NCBI GenBank assembly: GCA_963744575.1
Contig: CAVUUF010000001.1
Span: 301,761 to 365,760 of the forward strand
Length of the DNA: 64,000 nt
Direction: 5' to 3'
Source of the DNA: Palsa-504 sp963744575
GTDB lineage: Bacteria; Actinomycetota; Actinomycetes; Streptosporangiales; Streptosporangiaceae
How positions within the stretch are numbered: the first letter of the stretch is position 1; every line of letters begins with the position of its first letter. Below the pieces are notes generated by a model. That model was not told the origin of the DNA, did not search any database, and worked only from the letters and a program-made list of their open reading frames with translations. A program made the position numbers and the translations under genes. This document shows positions 8,877 through 18,034 of the stretch, piece by piece.

Positions 8877-9049
8877 TAGACCGGATGGCAGTTCTCGCAG
8901 GTAGATCGCGTGCAGGGCATTGCGCTGTCAGCACCGATTCAGCACCGATGTTCATGACGCGCCCCCCGCACCCGCGTCACCGGGTGTCCCCGCCGTATGA
9001 TTACGCTGAGTTAGTCATTTGCACACCTAGAGTGGTACCCCTGCTGGCT

Positions 9050-9582
9050 TCAGCGATAGACGGTGGAGAGACGGTTCAGATGGCGGGCCAGGTGGTGGCT
9101 CAGGTCCCGGGCGTCGTCGCCGGCGCCGTCGATGAGGGTGGACTTCCGGCGGCGGAGGAACGCAGTGCCTATTAGATACAGGCCCGGGGACGGGGTGACG
9201 CCGCCGTCGTGTGTGACCCGGCCGCGGTGGTCGAGAACCGGCACGTTAAGCCAGCTGTAATCGGGGTGATACCCGGTGGCCCAGATGATCGTTTTGATCG
9301 CGCCGCTGCGGAGGTTGAGCAGCAGGGGTGGTGACGGCTCGACATAGGTGGGCGCCAGGCGATGCGCCGTCTCGGTCTCGTCGTCGAGGCCGTGGCTGGT
9401 GGCCCATTCGTCGATGGTGTCGAGTAGCCGGCCCAGCTTGAGGTCGGCCAGGGTGCACTGGTTGCGCAACGAGCCGGAAAACTGGGCCACGCCGTCGTTG
9501 ATGCCAGCCAGCTTGCCGACCAGGGTGACCCCGAGGCGTTGGAGGGTGTTGAGGTCGATGGTGGACCGGGTGGGCGAGCCGA
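9050..9582 (-). pseudogene. Flavin-containing monooxygenase-like protein, C-terminal part
   Basis: Reads IDLNTLQRLGVTLVGKLAGI, then IIWATGYHPDYSWL with the ATG(Y/F) motif of the FMO/CzcO-type NAD(P)/FAD oxidoreductases, then PGLYLIGTAFLRRRKSTLID, and a closing helix. The FAD and NADPH Rossmann motifs that should precede it are missing. At about 9582 the sequence changes abruptly into a plus-strand ATPase fragment, so both genes lost their 5' parts at the same junction. The frame continues 23 codons past the junction but without similarity. Confidence 0.7.
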
Positions 9583-9584
9583 CG

Positions 9585-10640
9585 CGGTCGTCCGCATCAT
9601 TCACACACTCGCTGACGCCACGCCGGTGGCCGTGCTGCTCGACGACGCGCACTGGCTAGACGAGCCCTCCGTGTCGCTCCTGCACTTCGCCATCCGGCAC
9701 CTTGCCGACGCCGACGTGTCCTTCCTCGCCACCGCCCGACGCGCCGAGCTCGCCGACAGCGGCGCCGTCTCCCGGTTGATGCAGACGCTGCGCCGCGACG
9801 ACGAGCCCACTGAGCTGCCCATCGGCCCCCTTCCACCGGCGTCGATCGCCGAGCTCACCGAGTCGATCGCCCCCGGCGCCGACTCCCGGCGCATCACCGA
9901 GGCCACCAACGGCAACCCGCTGTTCGCGCTCGAAATGGCACGCGCCTTCGCCCGAGGCGACCAGCCGCTGACGAGCCGGGTCGACGCCCTGATCGGCGAT
10001 CGCCTCGCCCGCCTCGACGCGAGCGCCACCGCCTTGGTCCCATGGATCGCCGCCTTCGGCCGCGGCGTGGAGCCGAGGGTGCTCGCCCGACTGGTCGAGT
10101 GTGATGTTGCCGAGCTGTTCGACCCTCTCGGCGAGCTCGAGCGTCACGGGGTGGTCGAGGCCCGCCAGGACGGTAGCATCGATTTCGTCCACGATCTGGT
10201 GCGCAGCGCCGCGTACAAGCGGCTGTCAACGCCTCGTCAGTCGATGCTGCATGCCCGCATCGGCAAGGTGCTATCGGCGGTGGAAGACCCCGACGACAGC
10301 CTGGCTGCTGAGAGCGCGCGCCACGCCGACCTCGGCAGCGACAGCACCACGTGCGCCGCCGCGTGCGCCCGCGCGGCGCGGCGGTGCCTCAGGCTGCTCG
10401 CCTACCCCGACGCTGAAACGCTCGTCGCCCTCGGCCGCAGCCACGCGCCGCGGCTGCCAATGGCGCAGCGGGTCAGCACCGAGCTGGAGTTGATCCATGT
10501 GCTGCTCCACCCCGGCATCCGCTTGCGCGCTCCCGGCGAGCTCGCCCGTGACCTCAGCGAGCTCTGCGCCGAGGCCCAGCGACAGGGCCTCGCCGGCGAA
10601 CTGTCACGCGGCCTCAGCCTTGGTACCGGGCTATCGGTCG
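9585..10640 (+). pseudogene. AAA/LuxR-type regulatory ATPase, internal fragment
   Basis: Starts at VRIIHTLADATPVAVLLDDA, the Walker B strand of LAL-type regulators, and continues through ITEATNGNPLFALEMARAFA (sensor/NPF motif) and TPR-like helices (SAAYKRLSTPRQSMLHARIG). Walker A upstream and the C-terminal LuxR HTH downstream are both missing. The 5' break is shared with the FMO fragment. The 3' break near 10640 runs into the tail of the TetR gene on the other strand. It is distinct from the intact LAL gene at 12869. Confidence 0.7.
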
Positions 10641-11320
10641 GCCGGGGATTCTCCGGATTCAATGGGCGGGAGCAGGGCGGCAATCATGGCTTGTGCCACG
10701 AAACGGCCATAGTGTTCAGCTGACCAGCCTCGGCAGAGCACGAGCAGTTCATACAGTTCGGGCGAACTATAAGTCCACAAGATGTCGGCGGCTTGGGCAA
10801 GGGTGATGCCGGCCCGGAGATGGCCGGCATCGGATAGGGCGCGGGCGTTGATGGTCATCCGCTCCAGGCGGGCCGCGCTGACCTCGTTAAGGAGAGCGGC
10901 GAGTTCGGGGTCGCTGGCGGCGGCGTCACGCGCCAGCAGCAGGATCGGCGCGGTCCTGGGGGCGATTTCGGTAACGAATGCCCCCCAGGCAGTGAGGATC
11001 TGGCGGGGGTCCGGCTCGGTGTCGCGGATCTGGTCGGATCGCTGCTCGGCGGGTACCGGGGCCGCCCCGGCCAGGCCCTTGCCGACGATGGCCCGGACCA
11101 GCCCGGGTTTGCCGCCGAAGCTCTTGAAGATGGTCTCCACGGAGACCCGCGCCTGCTCGGCGACGGCGGCCACGGTGGTGGCGGCGTAGCCGCGGGACAG
11201 GAACAGGTCCTCGGCGATGCCGACGATCTGGTCGCGGCCCTGGCGAGCCCGTTCGCGGCGTCCGCTGGAGTCGTAGCGCCGCCGGGCGTTGACAGCAGAA
11301 AATTTTCGTTCCATAGTCAT
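10631..11320 (-). CDS. TetR-family transcriptional regulator
   Basis: About 229 residues. The N-terminal HTH is GRDQIVGIAEDLFLSRGYAA, TTVAAVAEQARVSVETIFKS, FGGKPGLVRAI. The ligand domain (ILLLARDAAASDPELAALLN, then TLAQAADILWTYSSPELYEL) is typical of TetR proteins with a small-molecule pocket. Starts at 11320 or 11314 are equally likely; the frame stays open to 11359. It is divergent from the SnoaL-like/NmrA-like pair, so repression of that pair and autoregulation are expected. Its stop overlaps the scar of the truncated ATPase. Confidence 0.85.
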   Translation of the reverse strand: MTMERKFSAVNARRRYDSSGRRERARQGRDQIVGIAEDLFLSRGYAATTVAAVAEQARVSVETIFKSFGGKPGLVRAIVGKGLAGAAPVPAEQRSDQIRDTEPDPRQILTAWGAFVTEIAPRTAPILLLARDAAASDPELAALLNEVSAARLERMTINARALSDAGHLRAGITLAQAADILWTYSSPELYELLVLCRGWSAEHYGRFVAQAMIAALLPPIESGESPADR

Positions 11321-11336
11321 GTAACCGTTCCATGAC
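11316..11336. promoter_or_regulatory. Candidate TetR operator (GTCATG-N9-CATGAC)
   Basis: GTCATG (11316-11321) and CATGAC (11331-11336) form a perfect 6+6 inverted repeat with a 9-base spacer, in the gap between the two divergent starts. It overlaps the ATG at 11320, which slightly favours the TetR start at 11314. Confidence 0.4.
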
Positions 11337-11357
11337 AGTGTATCAAATGGGGTGATC

Positions 11358-11807
11358 ATGGTGACTCAACCGAGGGCGGGGGCGGCGCTGCTGGCGCGAC
11401 TGGCAGGCGCGGTGAACAGCCACGACCTTGACGCGCTGGCCGGGTGCTTCACGCCTGGCTACCGCAATGAGACCCCGGCCCACCCGGCCCAGGGGTTCAC
11501 CGGCCGCGGCCAGGTCCGGCGCAACTGGGAGCAGATCTTCGCCTTCGTGCCCGACATCACCGCGCAAGTGCTGCGATCATGCGCGGACGGCGATGTGGTG
11601 TGGTCGGAGTGGGAGATGACCGGTACCCGCCGCGACAACAGCGTGCACCAGATGGCCGGGGTGATCGTGTTCGGTGTCCGCGACGGGCGCTTTTCGTGGG
11701 CCCGGTTCTACCTGGAGCCGGTGCAGGCCGGAGGGGCGGACGTCAGTGAGGCAGTGCGTCGGCACGTCCGGGCCGGAGCCGGGCCTGCGACCGGATCCCG
11801 GCTGTGA
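11358..11807 (+). CDS. SnoaL-like (NTF2-fold) polyketide-cyclase-type protein
   Basis: A 149-residue alpha+beta barrel protein. RLAGAVNSHDLDALAGCFTP, RNETPAHPAQGFTGRGQVRR, NWEQIFAFVPDI and GVIVFGVRDGRFSWARFYLE are the usual SnoaL_2 blocks. Such proteins often isomerise or hydrolyse small metabolites. A GTG at 11352 is in frame just upstream; the ATG at 11358 is as good. Its stop overlaps the GTG of the next gene (GTGA), so the two are translationally coupled. Confidence 0.8.
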   Translation: MVTQPRAGAALLARLAGAVNSHDLDALAGCFTPGYRNETPAHPAQGFTGRGQVRRNWEQIFAFVPDITAQVLRSCADGDVVWSEWEMTGTRRDNSVHQMAGVIVFGVRDGRFSWARFYLEPVQAGGADVSEAVRRHVRAGAGPATGSRL

Positions 11808-12688
11808 TCGTCGTCGCCGGCGGCACCGGCACCCTGGGCGCCCGTCTGGTCCCGCGCCTGGCCGGGGCAGGTCTTGCGGTGCGGGTGCTGACCCGCGATC
11901 CGGCCAGGGCGCAACACCTGGCCGGTACCTGCGTGGAAGTGGCTCGCGGTGATGTGCGCGACCCGGCGAGCATCGCCAAGGCACTGTGCGGCGCGGGCAC
12001 GGTTGTCTCCGCGATGCACGGTTTCGCCGGGCCTGGCGGTGTTTCCCCGGTCACGGTGGACCAGGCCGGAAACGCAACCTTGATTGGCGCTGCCTCCCGC
12101 GCTGGCGCCGCGTTCGTGCTGGTCTCGGCGGTGGGCGCTTCCTCCGGTCATCCCATCGGCCTGTTCCGGGCCAAGCATGCCGCCGAGGAAACGCTGCGCG
12201 CCAGCGGTATCCCCTGGACTATCGTCCGGGCCACCGCCTTCATGGAGACCTGGGCCACGATCATGAGCCAGCCGCTGCAAGCTTCGGGGAAGATCCCGGT
12301 GTTCGGGCGGGGCGACAATCCGGTCAACTTCGTCTCCGCCACCGACGTCGCCGCCCTCGCCGAGCTGGCGGTCACCGATCCCGGCCTGCGCGGCCGGGTC
12401 ATCGAACTTGGCGGCCCGGAGAACCTGACCTTCCACCAGCTCGCCGTCATCGTGCAAGAAACGACGGGACGCCGCGGCACCGTCTGGCACATCCCGCGCC
12501 CGGCCCTGCTGGCGACCGCATGGCTGACCGCCGCCATCAGACCCGCGCTAGCCCGCCAGGCGCGCGCCGCGCTGGCCATGGACACCCTCAACATGACTTT
12601 CGACCGGGCGCCGACCCGGCGGGCATTCCCGGACCTGCCCGAGACCGACATACGCTCAGCCCTGAAAGACTTGCTGGCAGCGGCCTGA
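11804..12688 (+). CDS. NmrA-like NAD(P)-binding protein
   Basis: A 294-residue atypical short-chain dehydrogenase. The nucleotide motif GGTGTLG is at residues 6-12; VRVLTRDPAR follows, and ARGDVRDPASIAKALCGAGT marks the second strand. FVLVSAVGAS and FRAKHAAEETLRASGIPWTI replace the YxxxK motif of classical SDRs, as in NmrA/ycf39-like proteins. The C-terminus (FVSATDVAALAELAVTDPGL) is standard. It overlaps the SnoaL-like gene by four bases and probably acts in the same TetR-controlled unit. Substrate unknown. Confidence 0.85.
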   Translation: MIVVAGGTGTLGARLVPRLAGAGLAVRVLTRDPARAQHLAGTCVEVARGDVRDPASIAKALCGAGTVVSAMHGFAGPGGVSPVTVDQAGNATLIGAASRAGAAFVLVSAVGASSGHPIGLFRAKHAAEETLRASGIPWTIVRATAFMETWATIMSQPLQASGKIPVFGRGDNPVNFVSATDVAALAELAVTDPGLRGRVIELGGPENLTFHQLAVIVQETTGRRGTVWHIPRPALLATAWLTAAIRPALARQARAALAMDTLNMTFDRAPTRRAFPDLPETDIRSALKDLLAAA

Positions 12689-12868
12689 CGGGGGCCATCG
12701 CGCGGTAAACCGGGCGTCCCGCGTGCCGGCCGGGCAGGCGGATCGGTCATGGCCTGGCCCGCGATCCACAACACGCAAGATATGCGCAGCCGCCGTTCGC
12801 GGGCATGTAGGTCCCGCTATCCAGGGCGGCTTGCGGTTTGGCAGTCGGGTGGGTACTAGGTTGAGACC

Positions 12869-15676
12869 GTGCTGCTCGAGCGCGATGAGGAGCTGGCGGC
12901 GGTGGAGACGCTGCTGTCGGCCGGTGGGGTCCTGGTCATCGAGGGCGGCGCGGGCATCGGGAAGACCGCGTTGGTGGATGCGGCCTGCTCGCGTGCCGGT
13001 GAGCGGGGCCTGGCGGTGTTGCGGGCGCGGGGGGCCGAGCTGGAGGCGGGGTTCGGGTTCGGGGTGGTCCGTCAGCTGTTCGAGCGCAGGCTGACCGGCG
13101 CATCGCCGGAGGAGCGCGAGCTGCTCCTGGCGGGGCCGGCGGAGGCGGCGTGGACCCTGCTGGGTGCGCCCGCGGCGGCCGAACCAGCGGATACGTCCTT
13201 CGCGGTGTTGCACGGCCTCTACTGGCTGGCGGCGAATCTCGCGGCGCTGCAGCCGGTTGTGCTGGCGGTGGACGATGCGCACTGGGCCGACCGCGCCTCG
13301 CTGCGATGGCTGGCCCACCTAGCGCCCAGGGTCGAGGATCTGGGGTCGGCTCTGCTGGTCGCGCTGCGGCCGGCCGACCCGGCTGCGGATGCGACCGCGC
13401 TGCTCGAGGTGCGCAGACGGGCAACAGTGATCGTGCGGCCCCGGCTGCTCAGCGAGCAGGCGATCGCGTCGCTTGCCCGTGAGACGCTCGGGACGGTTAG
13501 TGCGCAGCACTGCTCGTGGCTGGAACGCACCAGCGGGGGCAACCCGTTTTACCTGCGGGAATTGCTCCGGAGGGTCACCATCGGCGCCGCCTCGCCTGCC
13601 ACGGCGGACTGGCAGGAAGCGGCGCCCACGGGGGCGCAGGACGTCATGTTCTACCTCGGCGCGCGGTTGCGGCAGCTCGGTCCGGCCGCGACCAGGCTGG
13701 CTCAGGCCCTGGCGGTGCTGGGTGATGGCTGCACCCTGCGCCATGCGGCGGCGCTGGTCGGCCAGGACGCGGAGGAGGCCTTGCCCGCAGCTGCGGCGCT
13801 GGTGCGCTCGGACGTGCTGGCCGAGGCCGACCCGCCGCGCTTCCTGCATCCGATCGTGCGCCAGGTGGTCGAGGCGTCGTTGGACAGCGCCCAGCGTGCG
13901 GTGTTGCACCGGGCGGCGGCCGGCGTGTTGCACGCCGAGCGGGCACCGGTCGGCCGGGTCGCGGCGCACCTGCGCATGCTGCCGCCTGCTGATGAGGCCT
14001 GGGTGTGCCACCGGCTTCGGGAAGCGGCGAGCGCGGCGCTGGCGTCCGGCGAGCCGCACGCCGCAGGTGAGCTGCTTCGCCGCGCCTGGGCCGAACCACC
14101 CCCACCGCAGGAGCAGGTGGCGCTGCTGCGGGAGCTGGCTGGTGCGGATGTGGCGGCCGGACGCGGCAGCGCACGCGACTGGCTCGAGCAGGCGCTGGCC
14201 CGCACCGCCGACCCGCGAGAACGGGCGAGGATCGCGATGGAGGTCGCACGGGCGCACGCGAACTCGTTCCGCTGGGCTGACGCGGTAGATGTCATCGAGC
14301 GGGCCGTGGCCGAGCTCGGGGACGCCGACCAGGGCCTGACCGACCAGCTGGAAGGCGAGGTGGTGGTGGCGGCCTTGCACGACGCCCGCCGGGCCGCCCA
14401 GGTCGGTCCCGCACTCATCCGCCTGGCCGCCCGGAGCAGATCGGTGGTGTCCGGGGAAGCGCTGGCGGCCGCCCGTGGCATGGCGGCGTTGCTGGCGGGA
14501 CGTCCCGCGGCGGAGGTCGCCGAGCCCTTGCTGACGGCGCTGTCGGCCGCGCCGTCGCCGGTGGAGAACTGGGACACCCGCGCCGCGTTGCTGTGGTGCC
14601 TGGTGACCGCCGAGGGCTTCGATGCCGTGGAGAACTCGATCGAGCCGATGCTGGCCGGGCTGCGCCGGACCGGCAGTGCCCGTGGCCTCGTCGCCGTCTA
14701 CAGCGCGCTGGGGTTCCTCCGGCTACGACTGGGAGCGCTGCCGGAGGCGGAGGGCGCCGCGCGGATCGCGCTGCGCGTGATGCAGGAAGGCGACTTCGCA
14801 CCCGGCCTGCCGTTTGCGGTCACCGTATGCGCGGACGTCGCCATCGAGGCCGGGCAACTCGATCAGGCTCAGGTACTGCTGGAGTCGCTGCCCGCCGCAG
14901 GCCGGTCTCCCGGCATCGGCACGGTCCTCATCCCCGCCGCCTGGGGCCGGCTGCATCTGGCCGCCGGCCGCCCCGCCGAGGCGATCGCCGCCTTCCAGAG
15001 TTGCACCGCCATGTTCAGCGCCGGCGTGTGGGGCTTGGACATCCGCGACGTCGGCTACCTGCACGCCCGCTCCGGCGCCGCCCAGGCCCTGCTGCTGGCA
15101 GGCGACCGGCAGCAGGCCTACCAGCTCGCTGAGGCCGAGCTGGCCGACGTGCGGGTATTCGGCGCGCCGCGGGCACTCGGGGTCGCGCTGCGCACCGCCG
15201 GACTCTGCGCTGGCGGCCAGCGGGGACTGGACCTGCTCGCCGACTCGGTGGTGGTGCTGGCCGATTCTCCCGCCGTGCTGGAACGGGCCAAGTCCCTGGC
15301 CGAGCTCGGCGCGGCGCAACGCCGCGCCGGCCAGCGCGCCGCCGCGCGCGAGCACCTCGCCGAGGCCCTTGACCTGACCGCGCGCTGCGGTGCCCGGCCG
15401 CTCGCTGCCCGCGTGCGGGAGGAACTCAACGCCGCCGGCGCCCGCCCTCGCCGGGACTGGCGCCGCGGCGTGGAATCGCTTACCCCGACCGAACTGCGCG
15501 TCGCGCGGCTGGCTGCCGACGGTCGCACCAACCGGGAGATCGCCCAGACCCTCTACATCACCGTCAAGACCGTCGAAGGCCACCTCGCCCGGGTCTACGC
15601 CAAGCTCGAAATCAGCGGCCGACCCCAGCTCACGATGGTGCTCGGCGAGGAAAACCCCAGGGGGCCCGCCCGGTAA
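12869..15676 (+). CDS. LAL-type LuxR-family regulator
   Basis: A 935-residue large ATP-binding regulator. Walker A is GGAGIGKTAL at residues 26-35, Walker B VVLAVDDAHWADRASL at ~130-145, and the NPF motif SGGNPFYLRELL near 225. A long helical TPR-like region fills ~330-860. The C-terminal LuxR HTH is at ~870-925: LTPTELRVARLAADGRTNRE, IAQTLYITVKTVEGHLARVY. The GTG at 12869 starts directly before MLLERDEELAAVE, the usual start of the family. It precedes an FAD oxidoreductase, which may be a target. Such regulators often control secondary-metabolite genes. Confidence 0.9.
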   Translation: MLLERDEELAAVETLLSAGGVLVIEGGAGIGKTALVDAACSRAGERGLAVLRARGAELEAGFGFGVVRQLFERRLTGASPEERELLLAGPAEAAWTLLGAPAAAEPADTSFAVLHGLYWLAANLAALQPVVLAVDDAHWADRASLRWLAHLAPRVEDLGSALLVALRPADPAADATALLEVRRRATVIVRPRLLSEQAIASLARETLGTVSAQHCSWLERTSGGNPFYLRELLRRVTIGAASPATADWQEAAPTGAQDVMFYLGARLRQLGPAATRLAQALAVLGDGCTLRHAAALVGQDAEEALPAAAALVRSDVLAEADPPRFLHPIVRQVVEASLDSAQRAVLHRAAAGVLHAERAPVGRVAAHLRMLPPADEAWVCHRLREAASAALASGEPHAAGELLRRAWAEPPPPQEQVALLRELAGADVAAGRGSARDWLEQALARTADPRERARIAMEVARAHANSFRWADAVDVIERAVAELGDADQGLTDQLEGEVVVAALHDARRAAQVGPALIRLAARSRSVVSGEALAAARGMAALLAGRPAAEVAEPLLTALSAAPSPVENWDTRAALLWCLVTAEGFDAVENSIEPMLAGLRRTGSARGLVAVYSALGFLRLRLGALPEAEGAARIALRVMQEGDFAPGLPFAVTVCADVAIEAGQLDQAQVLLESLPAAGRSPGIGTVLIPAAWGRLHLAAGRPAEAIAAFQSCTAMFSAGVWGLDIRDVGYLHARSGAAQALLLAGDRQQAYQLAEAELADVRVFGAPRALGVALRTAGLCAGGQRGLDLLADSVVVLADSPAVLERAKSLAELGAAQRRAGQRAAAREHLAEALDLTARCGARPLAARVREELNAAGARPRRDWRRGVESLTPTELRVARLAADGRTNREIAQTLYITVKTVEGHLARVYAKLEISGRPQLTMVLGEENPRGPAR

Positions 15677-15775
15677 TCCCAGGGTCCCCGCCCCCTCGCC
15701 CCGGGCGAGCCCATCCCCGATCGTCGAGAGCAAGCGCAGGCTGTCACGGGTAACGACGTACGGGAGGTAACGGCC

Positions 15776-17194
15776 ATGGGATCTATCGTGGTGTGCGGGG
15801 GCGGCGTCATCGGGCTGTCCGCGGCGACCATGCTCGCACGGGACGGGCACCGGGTCACGGTGCTCGAGGCGGACGGGGACAGCCCGCCGGCGGTGCCCGC
15901 TGCGGCGTGGGAGCGCTGGCAACGCCGGGGCGTCGCCCAGTTCCACCAGCCGCACAACGTGTTCCCGCGGTTCCGGCAGGTCTGCGACGAGGAGCTGCCT
16001 GAGCTGCCCGGGCGGCTGGCCGCGGCGGGCTGCCGGTGGCGGGATCCGATGGGATCACCCGTGCACGGCGGGATGTTGCCGCCGAGCCTGTCCGACCACG
16101 AGCCGCGCGACGGAGATGAGGAATTCCGGATGGTCACCGGTCGCCGCCCGGTGGTGGAGTCGGTGATCGCCGCGGTGGCCGCGGAACAGCCGGGGGTGGT
16201 CATCCGCCGCGGCGTGCGCGCTACCGGGCTGATCGCCGGGCCGTCCGCGATCCCCGGCGTCCCGCATGTCGCCGGGGTGCGCACCTCAGCCGGTGAGGAG
16301 CTGCGCGGCGACCTGGTAGTCGATGCGATGGGCCGGCGGTCCCGCGGCGCCGGGCTGCTGACGGAACTGGGCGCGCGCCCGCCGCACACACACACAGAAA
16401 CCAGCGGTTTCGCCTACTACACCCGCTACTTCACCGGGCCGTCCCAGCCCTTCACGGCCGGCCCTGTGCTGATGCCGCTCGGTACGATCTCGCTGCTCAC
16501 CCTCTACGGTGACAACGACACCTGGTCGGTAACCGTCTACACCTCCAGCAAGGACGCGCCGGCCAAGGCGCTGCGGGACAGCGACTGCTTCGCCCGCGTG
16601 ATCAGGGCGTGCCCGTTGCAGGCGCACTGGCTGGACGGCCAGCCGGTCACCGGCGTGCTGCCGATGGCGGGCATCACCGACCGCTACCACCGCTTCGTTG
16701 TCGGCGGCGCCCCGGTCGTGACCGGATTCGCCGCCGTCGGTGACGCCTGGGCCTGCACCAACCCCTCAGGCGGGCGCGGGGTCAGCATCGGGATCATCCA
16801 CGCGCAGCTGCTCCGGCGGACCGTCCGGAGTCATCTGGGTGACCCGGCGGGCTTCGCGCGGGCCTGGGATGAGGGCACCGAACGGCAGGTGGCCCCGTTC
16901 AACCGCGACCAGATCAGCGCCGATCATGTCCGCCTCGCGGAGATGACCGCCCTGCGCCAGGGGCGTCCCTGGTCACCGCCGGACTCGCCGATGAGCCGGC
17001 TGGCCGCCGCCGCCGCCTGGGACCCCGACGCCTTCCGCGCCTTCCTGGCCACCGTCCTGTGCCTAGCATTGCCGCAGGACGTCCTCAATCGTCCGGACAT
17101 CAGGGACACGGTCGAGCGGATCGGTGACAAGACTCCGCCGCCGTTCCCGGGCCCGGACCGGCAACGCCTCCTCCAGCTTCTCGCCGGAAACTGA
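15776..17194 (+). CDS. FAD-dependent oxidoreductase/monooxygenase
   Basis: A 472-residue flavoprotein. The FAD motif is at the N-terminus (IVVCGGGVIGLSAATMLARD, then VTVLEAD). GDLVVDAMGRRSRGAGLLTE and GFAAVGDAWACTNPSGGRGV (with the GD motif that contacts the flavin ribityl chain) follow. The length and layout fit the tryptophan-halogenase/geranylgeranyl-reductase-like FAD proteins, but no halogenase WxWxIP motif is visible. GGGAGGT lies 8 bases before the ATG. It sits 100 bases after the LAL gene on the same strand. Substrate unknown. Confidence 0.8.
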   Translation: MGSIVVCGGGVIGLSAATMLARDGHRVTVLEADGDSPPAVPAAAWERWQRRGVAQFHQPHNVFPRFRQVCDEELPELPGRLAAAGCRWRDPMGSPVHGGMLPPSLSDHEPRDGDEEFRMVTGRRPVVESVIAAVAAEQPGVVIRRGVRATGLIAGPSAIPGVPHVAGVRTSAGEELRGDLVVDAMGRRSRGAGLLTELGARPPHTHTETSGFAYYTRYFTGPSQPFTAGPVLMPLGTISLLTLYGDNDTWSVTVYTSSKDAPAKALRDSDCFARVIRACPLQAHWLDGQPVTGVLPMAGITDRYHRFVVGGAPVVTGFAAVGDAWACTNPSGGRGVSIGIIHAQLLRRTVRSHLGDPAGFARAWDEGTERQVAPFNRDQISADHVRLAEMTALRQGRPWSPPDSPMSRLAAAAAWDPDAFRAFLATVLCLALPQDVLNRPDIRDTVERIGDKTPPPFPGPDRQRLLQLLAGN

Positions 17195-17559
17195 AGCCGC
17201 GTTGACCGCGACCTACACCGCGGCGCCAACACCCCGGTGATCTCGCAGGTGGCCGTGTCCTCGATCGGTAAGACAACGGTGACCTGCGGCACCAGCGGCA
17301 TCGACGCACCATCGATGGTGACCAGGTCATTCACGGTGACGGTGACCGTGCCGAACCTGCGCTTCCACGCGCACGCCTGTGGCAGCAAGACCAGGCTGGG
17401 CAGCTTCACCCGGCCAGGCCGCACCGGTGAACCTGTCCTGCACCACCACCCCGGGCACCGTCACCAGACACGGGTTGCTCACCACCACCACGGCGGCCGG
17501 GTCCCGGTGATCCGCCGCTACGCCGAGATCCGGTACGCACCTAAAAGGGGAATCTGACC
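17195..17559. other. Spacer without a recognisable gene
   Basis: Open frames on both strands carry Thr/Val-rich stretches, but none has a start with a ribosome site or a known motif. It may be a worn remnant. Confidence 0.3.
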
Positions 17560-17765
17560 ATGGCGCACGCGGTGAGACTGAGCGAGGCCGAGCTTGCCCG
17601 CTACCGGCTGATGGCGGCACAGGCCCGGGAGCGCGAGGGCGACCTGTGGGAACGGGCCGGGACTGCGGCCCGGCGCGAAGGTCGCCGACATTGGCTGCGG
17701 ACCCGGTGCCATGCTGGCCATCCTGGCCGAGGCCGTCGCGCCCGGCGGGACTCCCAAGACCACGA
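17560..17765 (+). pseudogene. SAM-methyltransferase, N-terminal remnant
   Basis: MAHAVRLSEAELARYRLMAA starts at the ATG. After a frameshift near 17670-17700 the third frame gives GAMLAILAEAVAPGG, the motif-I end of class I methyltransferases (normally VADVGCGPGAMLA.LA..V.PGG). The rest is gone. The frame on to 18051 shows no family feature and was not kept. Confidence 0.5.
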
Positions 17766-18034
17766 CGCGCCGCACAGTAGGCCGCTCGATGCGAGTGACG
17801 CGGTGCAGCGGGCATGGCGCGCGCTCAGCGATGTCGTTGACGGGCACGCCGCTCAGGTCGCACGACCCGGTGACCGTTTCGCGGGCAAGAGGTGGCGCCA
17901 GCGTCTGGGACGAGGATCAGCCTGGCGTCGCGCCGGCGTTGCCGGCACGGTCTTCGTGCCAGAGTTGGGTTGTGGCCAGGTTCGGGCTGGTGCGGCGGTC
18001 TCCCGGGCTGGGCGGGCTACTGCCGGCCGTCTGA

